Shown here: positions 54,174-60,100 of the stretch, in pieces | Numbering within the stretch: position 1 is the stretch's first letter | Layout: every line of letters starts with the position of its first letter | NCBI GenBank assembly: GCA_050299435.1 | Contig: JBNKVX010000005.1 | Span: forward strand, 16,837 to 80,836 | Length of the DNA: 64,000 nt | Direction of reading: 5' to 3' | Origin: 1162T-S-0a-05 sp050299435 | GTDB lineage: Bacteria > Pseudomonadota > Gammaproteobacteria > Pseudomonadales > Cellvibrionaceae | Program-made: the position numbers and the translations under genes | The notes under the pieces: generated by a model | Database searches by the model: none | Told to the model about the DNA's origin: nothing | The model's input: the letters and a program-made list of their open reading frames with translations, nothing else

Positions 54174-54293
54174 TGGTGAGGGAGGCAGGATTGATTTTTA
54201 CTTTCAGTAAAATCAATTCTACGTTTCAGTGACCTCTTCATAAAAAGAAAAGGCGTTTACAGTGCGTCCCCGTTGCCGCTTGGGTACTCCCTC
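54174..54293 (-). tRNA. tRNA-Tyr(GTA)-like, T-arm replaced by a long hairpin
   Basis: A 120-nt unit with perfect acceptor GAGGGAG/CTCCCTC, ACCA and a Tyr-like D-arm (TACCCAAGCGGCAACGGGG). The loop CTGTAAA has lost its proper stem. A variable-arm hairpin (GAAAAGG/CCTCTTC) is present. In place of a T-loop there is a 12-bp AT-rich hairpin (54190-54202 with 54206-54217, one bulge) with a 3-nt loop. It lacks TTCRA, so it should not be modified or folded like a normal tRNA. Confidence 0.6.
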
Positions 54294-54315
54294 AAATTTC
54301 GTTGCTTATAAAAAT

Positions 54316-54391
54316 TGGCTGGGATAGTTGGCTTCGAACCCACATCCTCCTGGTTAACAGCCAGGCGCTCTACCAGTTGAGCTATATCCCA
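54316..54391 (-). tRNA. tRNA-Asn(GTT)
   Basis: Perfect acceptor TGGGATA/TATCCCA, discriminator G, CCA encoded. The anticodon loop CTGTTAA sits on a perfect CCTGG stem; the T-loop is TTCGAAG with one stem mismatch. Confidence 0.92.
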
Positions 54392-54430
54392 TTTATTTAA
54401 TCCGACCTTTTGGAAAAACCACTTCAGTAT

Positions 54431-54586
54431 TTAAAATGTGTTTACCAAAAGATCGTTATTTCCATTTCTTTTGGATCGGCGATAACTGCCTTTCCCTTTC
54501 TTTGGTCGTTCAACTCGCATGGAAAAAAGTGCATTTCCTTTTATCGCGAGCATTCGATTTCTATAACGATGTCGTTTCTGCTTCAT
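54431..54586 (-). CDS. arfA: ArfA-like alternative ribosome-rescue factor
   Basis: A 51-codon frame inside the tRNA array, ATG at 54586 with GAAGGAG upstream. The segment ALFSMRVERPKKGKGSYRR aligns with the core of E. coli ArfA (PLFRQRVEKNKKGKGSYMR), including the KKGKGSY motif that enters the mRNA channel of stalled ribosomes. ArfA recruits RF2 to ribosomes stuck on non-stop mRNA when tmRNA is lacking. The gene is co-oriented with the flanking tRNA-Asn and tRNA-Phe and appears to be part of the array transcript. It ends soon after the basic region, so it lacks the hydrophobic tail of full-length E. coli ArfA. Confidence 0.85.
   Translation of the reverse strand: MKQKRHRYRNRMLAIKGNALFSMRVERPKKGKGSYRRSKRNGNNDLLVNTF
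54445..54474 (-). promoter_or_regulatory. Hairpin in the 3' coding end of arfA
   Basis: CCAAAAGA (54467-54474, minus strand) pairs with TCTTTTGG (54445-54452): 8 bp with a 14-nt loop, ending four codons before the stop. In E. coli a hairpin at this place is cut by RNase III or terminates transcription, making arfA mRNA non-stop and tmRNA-controlled. The same control is inferred here. Confidence 0.55.
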
Positions 54587-54609
54587 GCTTTTACTCCTTC
54601 AATTAAAAT

Positions 54610-54686
54610 TGGTGCAGTGAGTTGGACTTGAACCAACACTCTCTCGATCTTCAGTCGAGCGCTCTTCCAATTGGAGCTATCACTGC
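54610..54686 (-). tRNA. tRNA-Phe(GAA)
   Basis: Perfect acceptor GCAGTGA/TCACTGC with ACCA encoded. The anticodon loop CTGAAGA sits on a perfect CTCGA stem; the T-loop is TTCAAGT. Confidence 0.93.
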
Positions 54687-54696
54687 GTTATTAAAT

Positions 54697-54785
54697 TGGT
54701 AGCGGGAGCCCTTCTCTTTTTAACAGTAAGGGCACCGACGTCTCGGGCTTATGAAACCCGTGTGTTTCTGCTTCACTATCCCGCG
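54697..54785 (-). tRNA. Initiator-like tRNA(CAT) with an abnormal T-arm
   Basis: The acceptor CGCGGGA/TCCCGCT pairs except C1 with U72, like the unpaired end of initiator tRNA. The anticodon arm CGGGT-TTCATAA-GCCCG is GC-rich as in initiators. The T-arm is GCCCTT/AAGGGC with a 14-nt loop lacking TTCRA. ACCA is encoded. It may be a decayed or altered tRNA-fMet. Confidence 0.6.
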
Positions 54786-54792
54786 TCTATTT

Positions 54793-54867
54793 TGGCACGC
54801 CAGGTAGGATTCGAACCCACGTAAACAAGTTTTGGAGACTTGCGCATCGCCGCTCTGCCACTGACGT
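54793..54867 (-). tRNA. tRNA-Trp(CCA)
   Basis: Acceptor ACGTCAG/CTGGCGT (one G-U), discriminator G, CCA encoded. Anticodon loop CTCCAAA on a perfect CAAGT stem; T-loop TTCGAAT. Confidence 0.92.
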
Positions 54868-54873
54868 ATATTT

Positions 54874-54958
54874 TGGTGGACGTGACGGGATTCGAACCCG
54901 TGAAAAGCAACAACTAAGGCATTACTCATAGCCATCCTGCCAATTGGATTACGCGCGC
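54874..54958 (-). tRNA. tRNA-Leu(GAG)-like, degenerate acceptor and anticodon stems
   Basis: An 85-nt unit with a good D-stem (ATCC/GGAT), T-arm ACGGG-TTCGAAT-CCCGT and ACCA. The acceptor strands GCGCGCG and CACGTCC mismatch at two positions, and the anticodon stem needs a bulged T to present GAG. The variable region is long enough for leucine. Confidence 0.6.
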
Positions 54959-55105
54959 CAGCTGGCACCCGCCGTAGAGCACCGAGCCTGCATCCTCAAC
55001 CATGCTTGACAGAATATTTAAATTGCTTCCATTTTTACGTGGCTACCATTCACAAACCGTTTTTGGTAGTGGCACTCCTTTCGCACCTGCACGCCCAATA
55101 TAAAT
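54959..55105 (-). other. tRNA-free gap of the array with a possible tRNA remnant
   Basis: On the minus strand this stretch ends in GGCGGGTGCCA, with a T-arm-like GCAGGCTCGGTGC before it, suggesting a decayed tRNA 3' half. A 6-bp hairpin CTACCA/TGGTAG is present. An AAAGGAG ribosome-binding-like site is followed by GTG and only a ten-codon frame. No functional gene is supported. Confidence 0.35.
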
Positions 55106-55179
55106 TGGTATCTCCGATCGGATTCGAACCGACATTACTAAACTGAAAACCCAGCGTCCTGCCTTTAGACGACGGAGAC
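55106..55179 (-). tRNA. tRNA-Glu(TTC)
   Basis: Acceptor GTCTCCG/CGGAGAT (one G-U), ACCA encoded. The anticodon loop TTTTCAG is on a GU-rich stem; the T-loop is TTCGAAT. It folds as a normal glutamate tRNA. Confidence 0.9.
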
Positions 55180-55180
55180 T

Positions 55181-55269
55181 TGGTTGACGTGATTTGCGTT
55201 AACAATATCTACACCCACCTTTTCATAAACAGAGAGGTGGAGTGCGCTTTACCACTAAGCTACACATCA
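55181..55269 (-). tRNA. tRNA-like unit without recognisable anticodon loop
   Basis: The first unit of the array. Acceptor TGATGTG/CACGTCA pairs well, ACCA is encoded and the D-arm TAGCTTAGTGGTAAAGC is typical. The anticodon arm is replaced by a 9-bp hairpin (CAC-CCACCT/AGGTGG-GTG, one bulge) with a 14-nt loop, and no TTCRA T-loop is seen. Amino acid identity cannot be read. It is 1 bp from tRNA-Glu. Confidence 0.5.
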
Positions 55270-55449
55270 TCAAGAAAAATAAATGCACATCCCCTGTGCA
55301 ATTTTCCCTTCACTCCATAAAGAGAATTAAAAGCGACCAAATTGTTAAAAAGCAGATGCAGTGTCGGTGTGCATCGCACCGTATTTTCCCAAGACCAACG
55401 CCGCACCGGCTTCCCGCCTCCTTGAGGCATACATTCCATCCCTGGAAAT

Positions 55450-55481
55450 AAAAAAACCCCGGTTGGGAATCCAACCGGGGT
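55450..55481 (-). terminator. Terminator upstream of the tRNA array
   Basis: A perfect 11-bp stem ACCCCGGTTGG/CCAACCGGGGT (55456-55466, 55471-55481), with a T-run on the minus strand. It ends whatever is transcribed leftward from about 55.7 kb, so the array probably has its own promoter between 55270 and 55450. No clear -35/-10 or sigma-54 site was found there. Confidence 0.8.
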
Positions 55482-55535
55482 CTCTGGAAATTTATATACC
55501 GGTTGGCAACAGCCATCCGGTAACGAATCGCTGTC

Positions 55536-55724
55536 TTACAAATTCAATTTATCTTGGCTCTCACTAAAATCATTTTTTGTAATAAGCACCATGGTCCCCC
55601 AATCTGCTTTCTGATTAGAAATAGAACCACCATTTAACGGCGCGCCACAGAGCTCCACACCACAACAATGTACGTTGTCGTTTGGTAATCGCCGTGAAAT
55701 ATTTTTATTTATCGTTGAATACAT
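55536..55724 (-). CDS. Possible small cysteine-containing protein (62 residues)
   Basis: The frame reads MYSTINKNISRRLPND, then HCCGVELCGAPLNG, and ends SESQDKLNL. It is followed 55 bp later by a strong terminator. An AGGA lies about 15 bases before the ATG, too far for a good ribosome-binding site. No family is recognised. It could be a small peptide gene or a chance frame. Confidence 0.3.
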   Translation of the reverse strand: MYSTINKNISRRLPNDNVHCCGVELCGAPLNGGSISNQKADWGTMVLITKNDFSESQDKLNL

Positions 55725-56107
55725 AACTTAATCTATTAATTCCTGATATTAAAAAATGCGCTGACTATTCCTCAGCCGTTGTTCAATTTACTTTTTAAAA
55801 TGGTAACTGTTTTTTTTGATTCGACAAGCTATTTTTTTTGACTCATTTCTTACCATAACTATTTGGAATATAGCTCAATAATTTTAAAATCGAACGCCAC
55901 CCTATCGTTATATTCAACAATATTTCGTGCAAGGGACTCTAGTGAGAATAAATTTCAATTTATTTCTCGTAATCGGTTGAATTAATTTGTCTCATTTATA
56001 AAAAATCGATCTAACGCTCCTAAACTATTTACCTTACAAATTCGGACACCATCCGGTATTCCATAATTTCTATATTTTTGCATATCAATTTTTCCGGATT
56101 CGGAAAC
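55725..56107. other. AT-rich intergenic region
   Basis: About 380 bp of AT-rich sequence with no supported frame or RNA. The minus-strand ATG-rich start of the small cysteine frame lies at its left edge. Confidence 0.4.
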
Positions 56108-56325
56108 AAAAAAACCCGGAAGTTGCCTTCCGGGTTTTCATAAAATGAAATTTCTGGAAGGCTTTCTGCCCTCCAATCATGCTTAAAATACTACATTAAG
56201 CAGTTGTGAAACGGGCACAAACGGTCCTCAAAGTCTGGAAGAGGGTCTGCCCCTCGACTTTGCTCCGATAACTTCGCTATAAAGCTGTAGTAACAATATT
56301 GCATTTTCATGCCTCTAAAATTTAG
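56108..56325 (-). ncRNA. Candidate small RNA with own promoter and terminator
   Basis: On the minus strand a promoter (56332-56359) is followed by about 215 nt with several stable hairpins. A two-part stem has outer arms AAAGTC/GACTTT (56230-56261) and inner arms GAGGG/CCCTC. GGAGGGC/GCCTTCC spans 56156-56174. An intrinsic terminator, AAAACCCGGAAG/CTTCCGGGTTTT, lies at 56111-56138 with a T-run. No convincing coding frame is inside. It does not match 6S, 4.5S, RNase P or tmRNA as I know them. Several unpaired GGA triplets would allow CsrA/RsmA binding, but this is speculative. Confidence 0.55.
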
Positions 56326-56331
56326 CCGGCG

Positions 56332-56359
56332 ATTATACTCAGAATAAAACCGAAAACAA
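56332..56359 (-). promoter_or_regulatory. Sigma-70 promoter of the candidate sRNA
   Basis: TTGTTT (56354-56359) and TATAAT (56332-56337) on the minus strand, separated by 16 bp. The -10 box is a perfect consensus. Confidence 0.55.
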
Positions 56360-56499
56360 CCTATCAAAGAAACAAATCACTTCCTCCTGGCAATCAGCTG
56401 CACCACAGACGCCAAAAGCAGGGTAAATAATGTTCGTCTTATCCAGCTTTTACCGTGGCGGCAATTCGACCAAGCTTTCAAGACAGGCAAAGCAAGACC

Positions 56500-57087
56500 T
56501 TAGCCTGAACGTTTTCTGCCAAGCATTTTTCTGCGATAAACCAACAAAACAAGCAACAGTAAACACCCAATACCCACCGCGACCGGAAATAGAAGCGTGG
56601 TCAATTCATAGTGCTCCAGGGCCAACACGGTAAAAGTGTAGTGACCAAACATCAGGCTAAAAAACACCGCGCTTTCTTCTCGGGGGCTGTCATACGCCTT
56701 CCTGATTGTTGGACCAAATCCAAGAAGATCCACAGAGGTGAGAATGATGACCGCCCACATGGGGTTCGATGTAAAATACCATAAGGGAATGGACAATAAA
56801 GCCAATATAAAGAAAACCCAATCAATTTTCTTGATAGTCAAATCCGCTTTTTTTAGAAAGGCAATTGTTGCAATTAATACGGTAAGAGATGCGGATACGC
56901 CAATTGGCCATGCGCCTGATCCCGCACCAGACTTGTACTCGGCAAAGAACACAACGATTGTTGTCAGACTCCATACTACCCAGGTAAAAACATGGGGCTT
57001 CGTTTCGTTTTTTACACTCGAAATAATGTAAGGAACAAAAGCCGCAATAGTTAATAGGATGGCAGCGGTGCTAAATAGTGTTTTCAT
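56500..57087 (-). CDS. Seven-helix membrane protein, PQ-loop-like
   Basis: The 195-residue product has six to seven hydrophobic helices. Motifs such as FVPYIISSVKNETKPHVFTW and a second LLGFGPTIRKAYDSP suggest two PQ-loop-like repeats, as in SWEET-type transporters and related bacterial proteins. Substrate and function are unknown. It ends in a basic tail (RRKMLGRKRSG). No operon partner. Confidence 0.7.
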   Translation of the reverse strand: MKTLFSTAAILLTIAAFVPYIISSVKNETKPHVFTWVVWSLTTIVVFFAEYKSGAGSGAWPIGVSASLTVLIATIAFLKKADLTIKKIDWVFFILALLSIPLWYFTSNPMWAVIILTSVDLLGFGPTIRKAYDSPREESAVFFSLMFGHYTFTVLALEHYELTTLLFPVAVGIGCLLLLVLLVYRRKMLGRKRSG

Positions 57088-57306
57088 AGCGTCCCATAAT
57101 CTTCTTTAAAGTTTTATTCATACCTTACAACTATTTTTTCAATTCTTTCATTTCGACTTTACCCGAGAATTCAAAATTTGTGGCTGCTTTCGAACTTTGG
57201 CAATATAAAACGCACCGGGTTAATGTGGTCAATCAAAACCTGGATCACCGCAAACTCCGTGATGAAGATGGCATCATATAGAGTCTTTTTAATTTAGAAT
57301 ATCAAC

Positions 57307-58269
57307 ATGTATAAATTATTTGCCGTCTTTACGGTAGTTGTTTTTTCTCTTGCGAGCCAAGCGGAGGAATGGCGATCAATAAGCCTGGATAACGACCTGT
57401 TCATAGGGCGGGACGACGGTTATACCAACGGCATCTATATCGCTCAACATAAAATAGGCGCGGGAGCTAACACTCCTTCACTCGGGTTCTTGTTGCGACC
57501 GTTTTCCAGAGCCATTGAAAGCGATTCCGATTTTGCGGTTAATACCTATACTCTCGGTCAAACTATGGTGACGCCGGAGGACATTACCCAGGAAGTGCCT
57601 GACTCGAATGACATTCCCTATTCAGGCTTGTTGTTTTTCAGTAACACTTATATCTGGGGACAGGAAAACGTAGCAGATAACTTTAGCTTTACAATTGGCG
57701 TAATCGGCCCCGCCTCTTTGGCTGAGCAATCACAAAAATTGGTGCATAAGATTGTTGATTCCGATCAGCCCAAGGGCTGGGATTACCAATTGAAGAATGA
57801 ATTAGTGTTTCAATTTGATCGCGGCCGGATTTGGCGAAAATGGCTGGGAGAAAATTCACAACATACCGATCTGGTTTTTCTAGCTGACCTCGGTATTGGT
57901 ACCGTCGAAACCTCTGTCTCTTCCAGTGCGTTTTTGCGCTTCGGTGAGAGCCTGCGACGTACTTATATTACGCCAAGCTTTCACAGTAACCGCACCACAA
58001 ACCCTATCGCTGTTGATGGCGGCTGGTTTGCTTACCTTGGTTTGCGCGCAAAGTATCTGGCAAGGCAAATCTTTATCGACGGAAATACATTCAGGAACGA
58101 CAGCCCCTCAACTGACTTGGATCATTTACAGTTCTCCATGTCACTGGGTGCAACTTATTCGTGGAAAGATTTTTCCTTATCTTTTGCGCTAGAGAGTTCG
58201 CATATATTTGAAGATAATCCAGAGGCGGTATCACGGTATGGGAGTTTGACCTTAGCCTGGAAGCACTGA
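57307..58269 (+). CDS. lpxR: LpxR-family lipid A 3'-O-deacylase
   Basis: The 320-residue outer-membrane beta-barrel has a signal peptide ending SQAEEW, then SISLDNDLFIGRDDGYTNGI, which carries the Asn/Asp/Thr region of the active site. The segment LVHKIVDSDQPKGWDYQLKN contains the catalytic histidine. Salmonella LpxR removes the 3'-acyloxyacyl chain of lipid A in a Ca-dependent way; the same reaction is inferred. The barrel ends in a C-terminal aromatic strand, SLTLAWKH. MipA/OmpV follows about 140 bp downstream. Confidence 0.88.
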   Translation: MYKLFAVFTVVVFSLASQAEEWRSISLDNDLFIGRDDGYTNGIYIAQHKIGAGANTPSLGFLLRPFSRAIESDSDFAVNTYTLGQTMVTPEDITQEVPDSNDIPYSGLLFFSNTYIWGQENVADNFSFTIGVIGPASLAEQSQKLVHKIVDSDQPKGWDYQLKNELVFQFDRGRIWRKWLGENSQHTDLVFLADLGIGTVETSVSSSAFLRFGESLRRTYITPSFHSNRTTNPIAVDGGWFAYLGLRAKYLARQIFIDGNTFRNDSPSTDLDHLQFSMSLGATYSWKDFSLSFALESSHIFEDNPEAVSRYGSLTLAWKH

Positions 58270-58412
58270 CTGTAAGACGGCTTTCAACAAATAAACGAGG
58301 CAAACCCTGTAAACCTGCGATAGCACGTCCTGTCTTATACACTAGGACGCCTTTCACCCCAAGGCACCCGAAGATTACCCCCAGTGATTCAACATTACTG
58401 GAGGATATCACC

Positions 58413-59153
58413 GTGAATAAATACACATTATTAATATTAATGCTCATTCTCAGCGTAGCTCTGACACCGTTGCCCGGTATGGCGGGCGAATGGGGTTTGG
58501 CCACCGCCCTCGCTTCACAACAAGCGCCACAAATTGGGGTGCAACGAGAAAACATGGGGGCGCCATTTATTACCTACAAAGGTTCACGTCTCAGCCTGGA
58601 CGTGAGCTCGGTATCTTTCACCGTTCTCAACACAGATATTTTCAGCGTCTCCACCATAGGTGAACTGCGTTTTGACGGCTATGAGCCCGGTGACAGTGAA
58701 GCACTTGAAGGCATGGCCAAACGTGATCACGCTTTTGATGCCGGTTTTAGTCTCAATGCGCCGACACGCGCAGGCCAATTAAAACTCTCTGTGCTCAACG
58801 ACATCAGCAATACCCATAAAGGCCTGGAAGCACGTGTGGAGTTTCAGAAACCCTTTGTGGTTAATCGTTGGATTTTTGCGCCCGCTATGGGATTAAGTTG
58901 GCAGGATGCCAAATTGGTTGAATATTACTATGGCGTGCGACCGGAGGAATCAACGGCAGAGCGCGCGGCCTACACCGGCGAAAATGCGATCAACCCTTTC
59001 GCGGAAATTTCTGTAGCTTATATTCTGAGCGAAAAAGTCGAACTGTTTGCGGGCCTTAAATACACGGAATTTGATAGTGCTATCAGCAACAGCCCTATCG
59101 TTGAACGCAACAATCAAAGCACGGCGATCACCGCTCTGATTTATAAATTCTAA
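58413..59153 (+). CDS. MipA/OmpV family outer-membrane protein
   Basis: The 246-residue product starts with GTG at 58413, preceded by GGAGG. A signal peptide (about 1-24, ending GMAGEW) is followed by a beta-barrel with LEARVEFQKPFVVNRWIFAP and the C-terminal aromatic end TALIYKF. The family includes MipA, which scaffolds murein enzymes, and OmpV porins. The exact role here is unknown. The CPBP gene follows after 18 bp, suggesting co-transcription. Confidence 0.85.
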   Translation: MNKYTLLILMLILSVALTPLPGMAGEWGLATALASQQAPQIGVQRENMGAPFITYKGSRLSLDVSSVSFTVLNTDIFSVSTIGELRFDGYEPGDSEALEGMAKRDHAFDAGFSLNAPTRAGQLKLSVLNDISNTHKGLEARVEFQKPFVVNRWIFAPAMGLSWQDAKLVEYYYGVRPEESTAERAAYTGENAINPFAEISVAYILSEKVELFAGLKYTEFDSAISNSPIVERNNQSTAITALIYKF

Positions 59154-59171
59154 AGGTAGGAGTAGCTCACC

Positions 59172-59996
59172 ATGATTAATCAATACAAACATCCGTTAGC
59201 ATTTTATGTACTGGCCACAGTGCTTCCCTGGCTGTGCTGGTTTACCGCTGGTTACATCAGCCATCACCCCGTAGCGCAAGTAAGACTCGAACCTTTCATC
59301 GGCGTGATCAGTTTTATCGGCTTATGTAGCCCAATGCTAATCGCCTATTTTCTGATGATGAGAAACGCCGACTTACGTGCGGATATTCTCGGCCGCTTAT
59401 TCACGTTTAAAGGGATTGAAGTAAAGTACGCGGTATTCACTTTGGTTTTTATGCCTATCAGCATACTTGCTGCTCAAGCTGTTTCACTATTGTTCGGCTA
59501 CAGCAGTGCCCAATTTCAAATTACCGGCGAGTTTTCTTTTTCATCCGGTGTTTTTCCGGTTTGGTTGTTGCTAATTCTCGCTCCCGCGATTGAAGAACTC
59601 GGTTGGCACTCTTACGGAACAGATTGCTTGAGAAATCGCTTTAACCTACTCATTACTTGCTTAATTTTTGGCTTGTTTTGGGGAATCTGGCACATCCCTC
59701 TGGCTACCATCAACGATTATTACCACAGCAATGTCGTTGCTGAAGGTCTGATTCACAGCCTGAATTTTCTTGTTAGCATCTTCCCTTTTGTACTGATTAT
59801 GAACTGGCTCTACTACAAAACCGGGCGTAATATTTTAATTACGGTTGTATTTCATATATCGGCGGGCTACTTCAATGAAATCTTTGCGACACATCCCGAC
59901 AGTAAGGTCATTCAAACCTTGTTGCTCACGCTATTCTCAGTTGTGTTGGTTTTGCGCGACCGGGATTTCTTTTTCAAGCGCAACACTGAGGTGTAA
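59172..59996 (+). CDS. CPBP family intramembrane glutamic endopeptidase
   Basis: The 274-residue membrane protein has about eight helices and the Abi/CAAX motifs: paired glutamates in APAIEELGWHSYG, then FWGIWHIPLA, and an AGYFNEIF region near the C-terminus. The second arginine of the EExxxR motif is replaced (EELGWH). It follows MipA/OmpV closely and is followed by a 30-codon membrane peptide gene. Confidence 0.85.
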   Translation: MINQYKHPLAFYVLATVLPWLCWFTAGYISHHPVAQVRLEPFIGVISFIGLCSPMLIAYFLMMRNADLRADILGRLFTFKGIEVKYAVFTLVFMPISILAAQAVSLLFGYSSAQFQITGEFSFSSGVFPVWLLLILAPAIEELGWHSYGTDCLRNRFNLLITCLIFGLFWGIWHIPLATINDYYHSNVVAEGLIHSLNFLVSIFPFVLIMNWLYYKTGRNILITVVFHISAGYFNEIFATHPDSKVIQTLLLTLFSVVLVLRDRDFFFKRNTEV

Positions 59997-59997
59997 C

Positions 59998-60090
59998 ATG
60001 GATAAATTTTGGCTCTATCTGGCAAATTTATTCGGCCTGATAACACTAATACTGTTAATATGGTGGCTCTTCAATACCTTTATATTTTAA
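59998..60090 (+). CDS. Possible 30-residue single-span membrane peptide
   Basis: ATG at 59998, two bases after the stop of the CPBP gene, with GAGGTG just before it. The product is almost all one hydrophobic helix (YLANLFGLITLILLIWWLF). Its spacing suggests translational coupling with the protease. It ends 11 bp before the AraC-family gene. No family is known to me. Confidence 0.5.
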   Translation: MDKFWLYLANLFGLITLILLIWWLFNTFIF

Positions 60091-60100
60091 GTGTATTGCC

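Noticed and set aside
53876..54216. Overlapping minus-strand open frames of 64 and 87 codons in the array
   Set aside because: They run through tRNA-Met, Leu-like, Ser and Tyr-like genes on the sense strand and have repeated FESH-like tRNA translations.
54720..54968. Minus-strand 82-codon open frame
   Set aside because: Covers tRNA-fMet-like, Trp and Leu-like units; composition is that of translated tRNA.
48635..55269. Reading the tRNA array as a prophage or integrative element
   Set aside because: No integrase, transposase, phage structural gene or flanking direct repeat was seen; the tRNAs lie with rtcB, slipin and cREC instead.
53257..55269. CRISPR-like repeat array
   Set aside because: The regular spacing comes from tRNA genes of different sequence; there are no identical direct repeats or cas genes.
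55270..55450. Sigma-54 promoter (RtcR-type) for the array
   Set aside because: No GG-N10-GC pair with surrounding consensus was found, and no rtcR gene is nearby.
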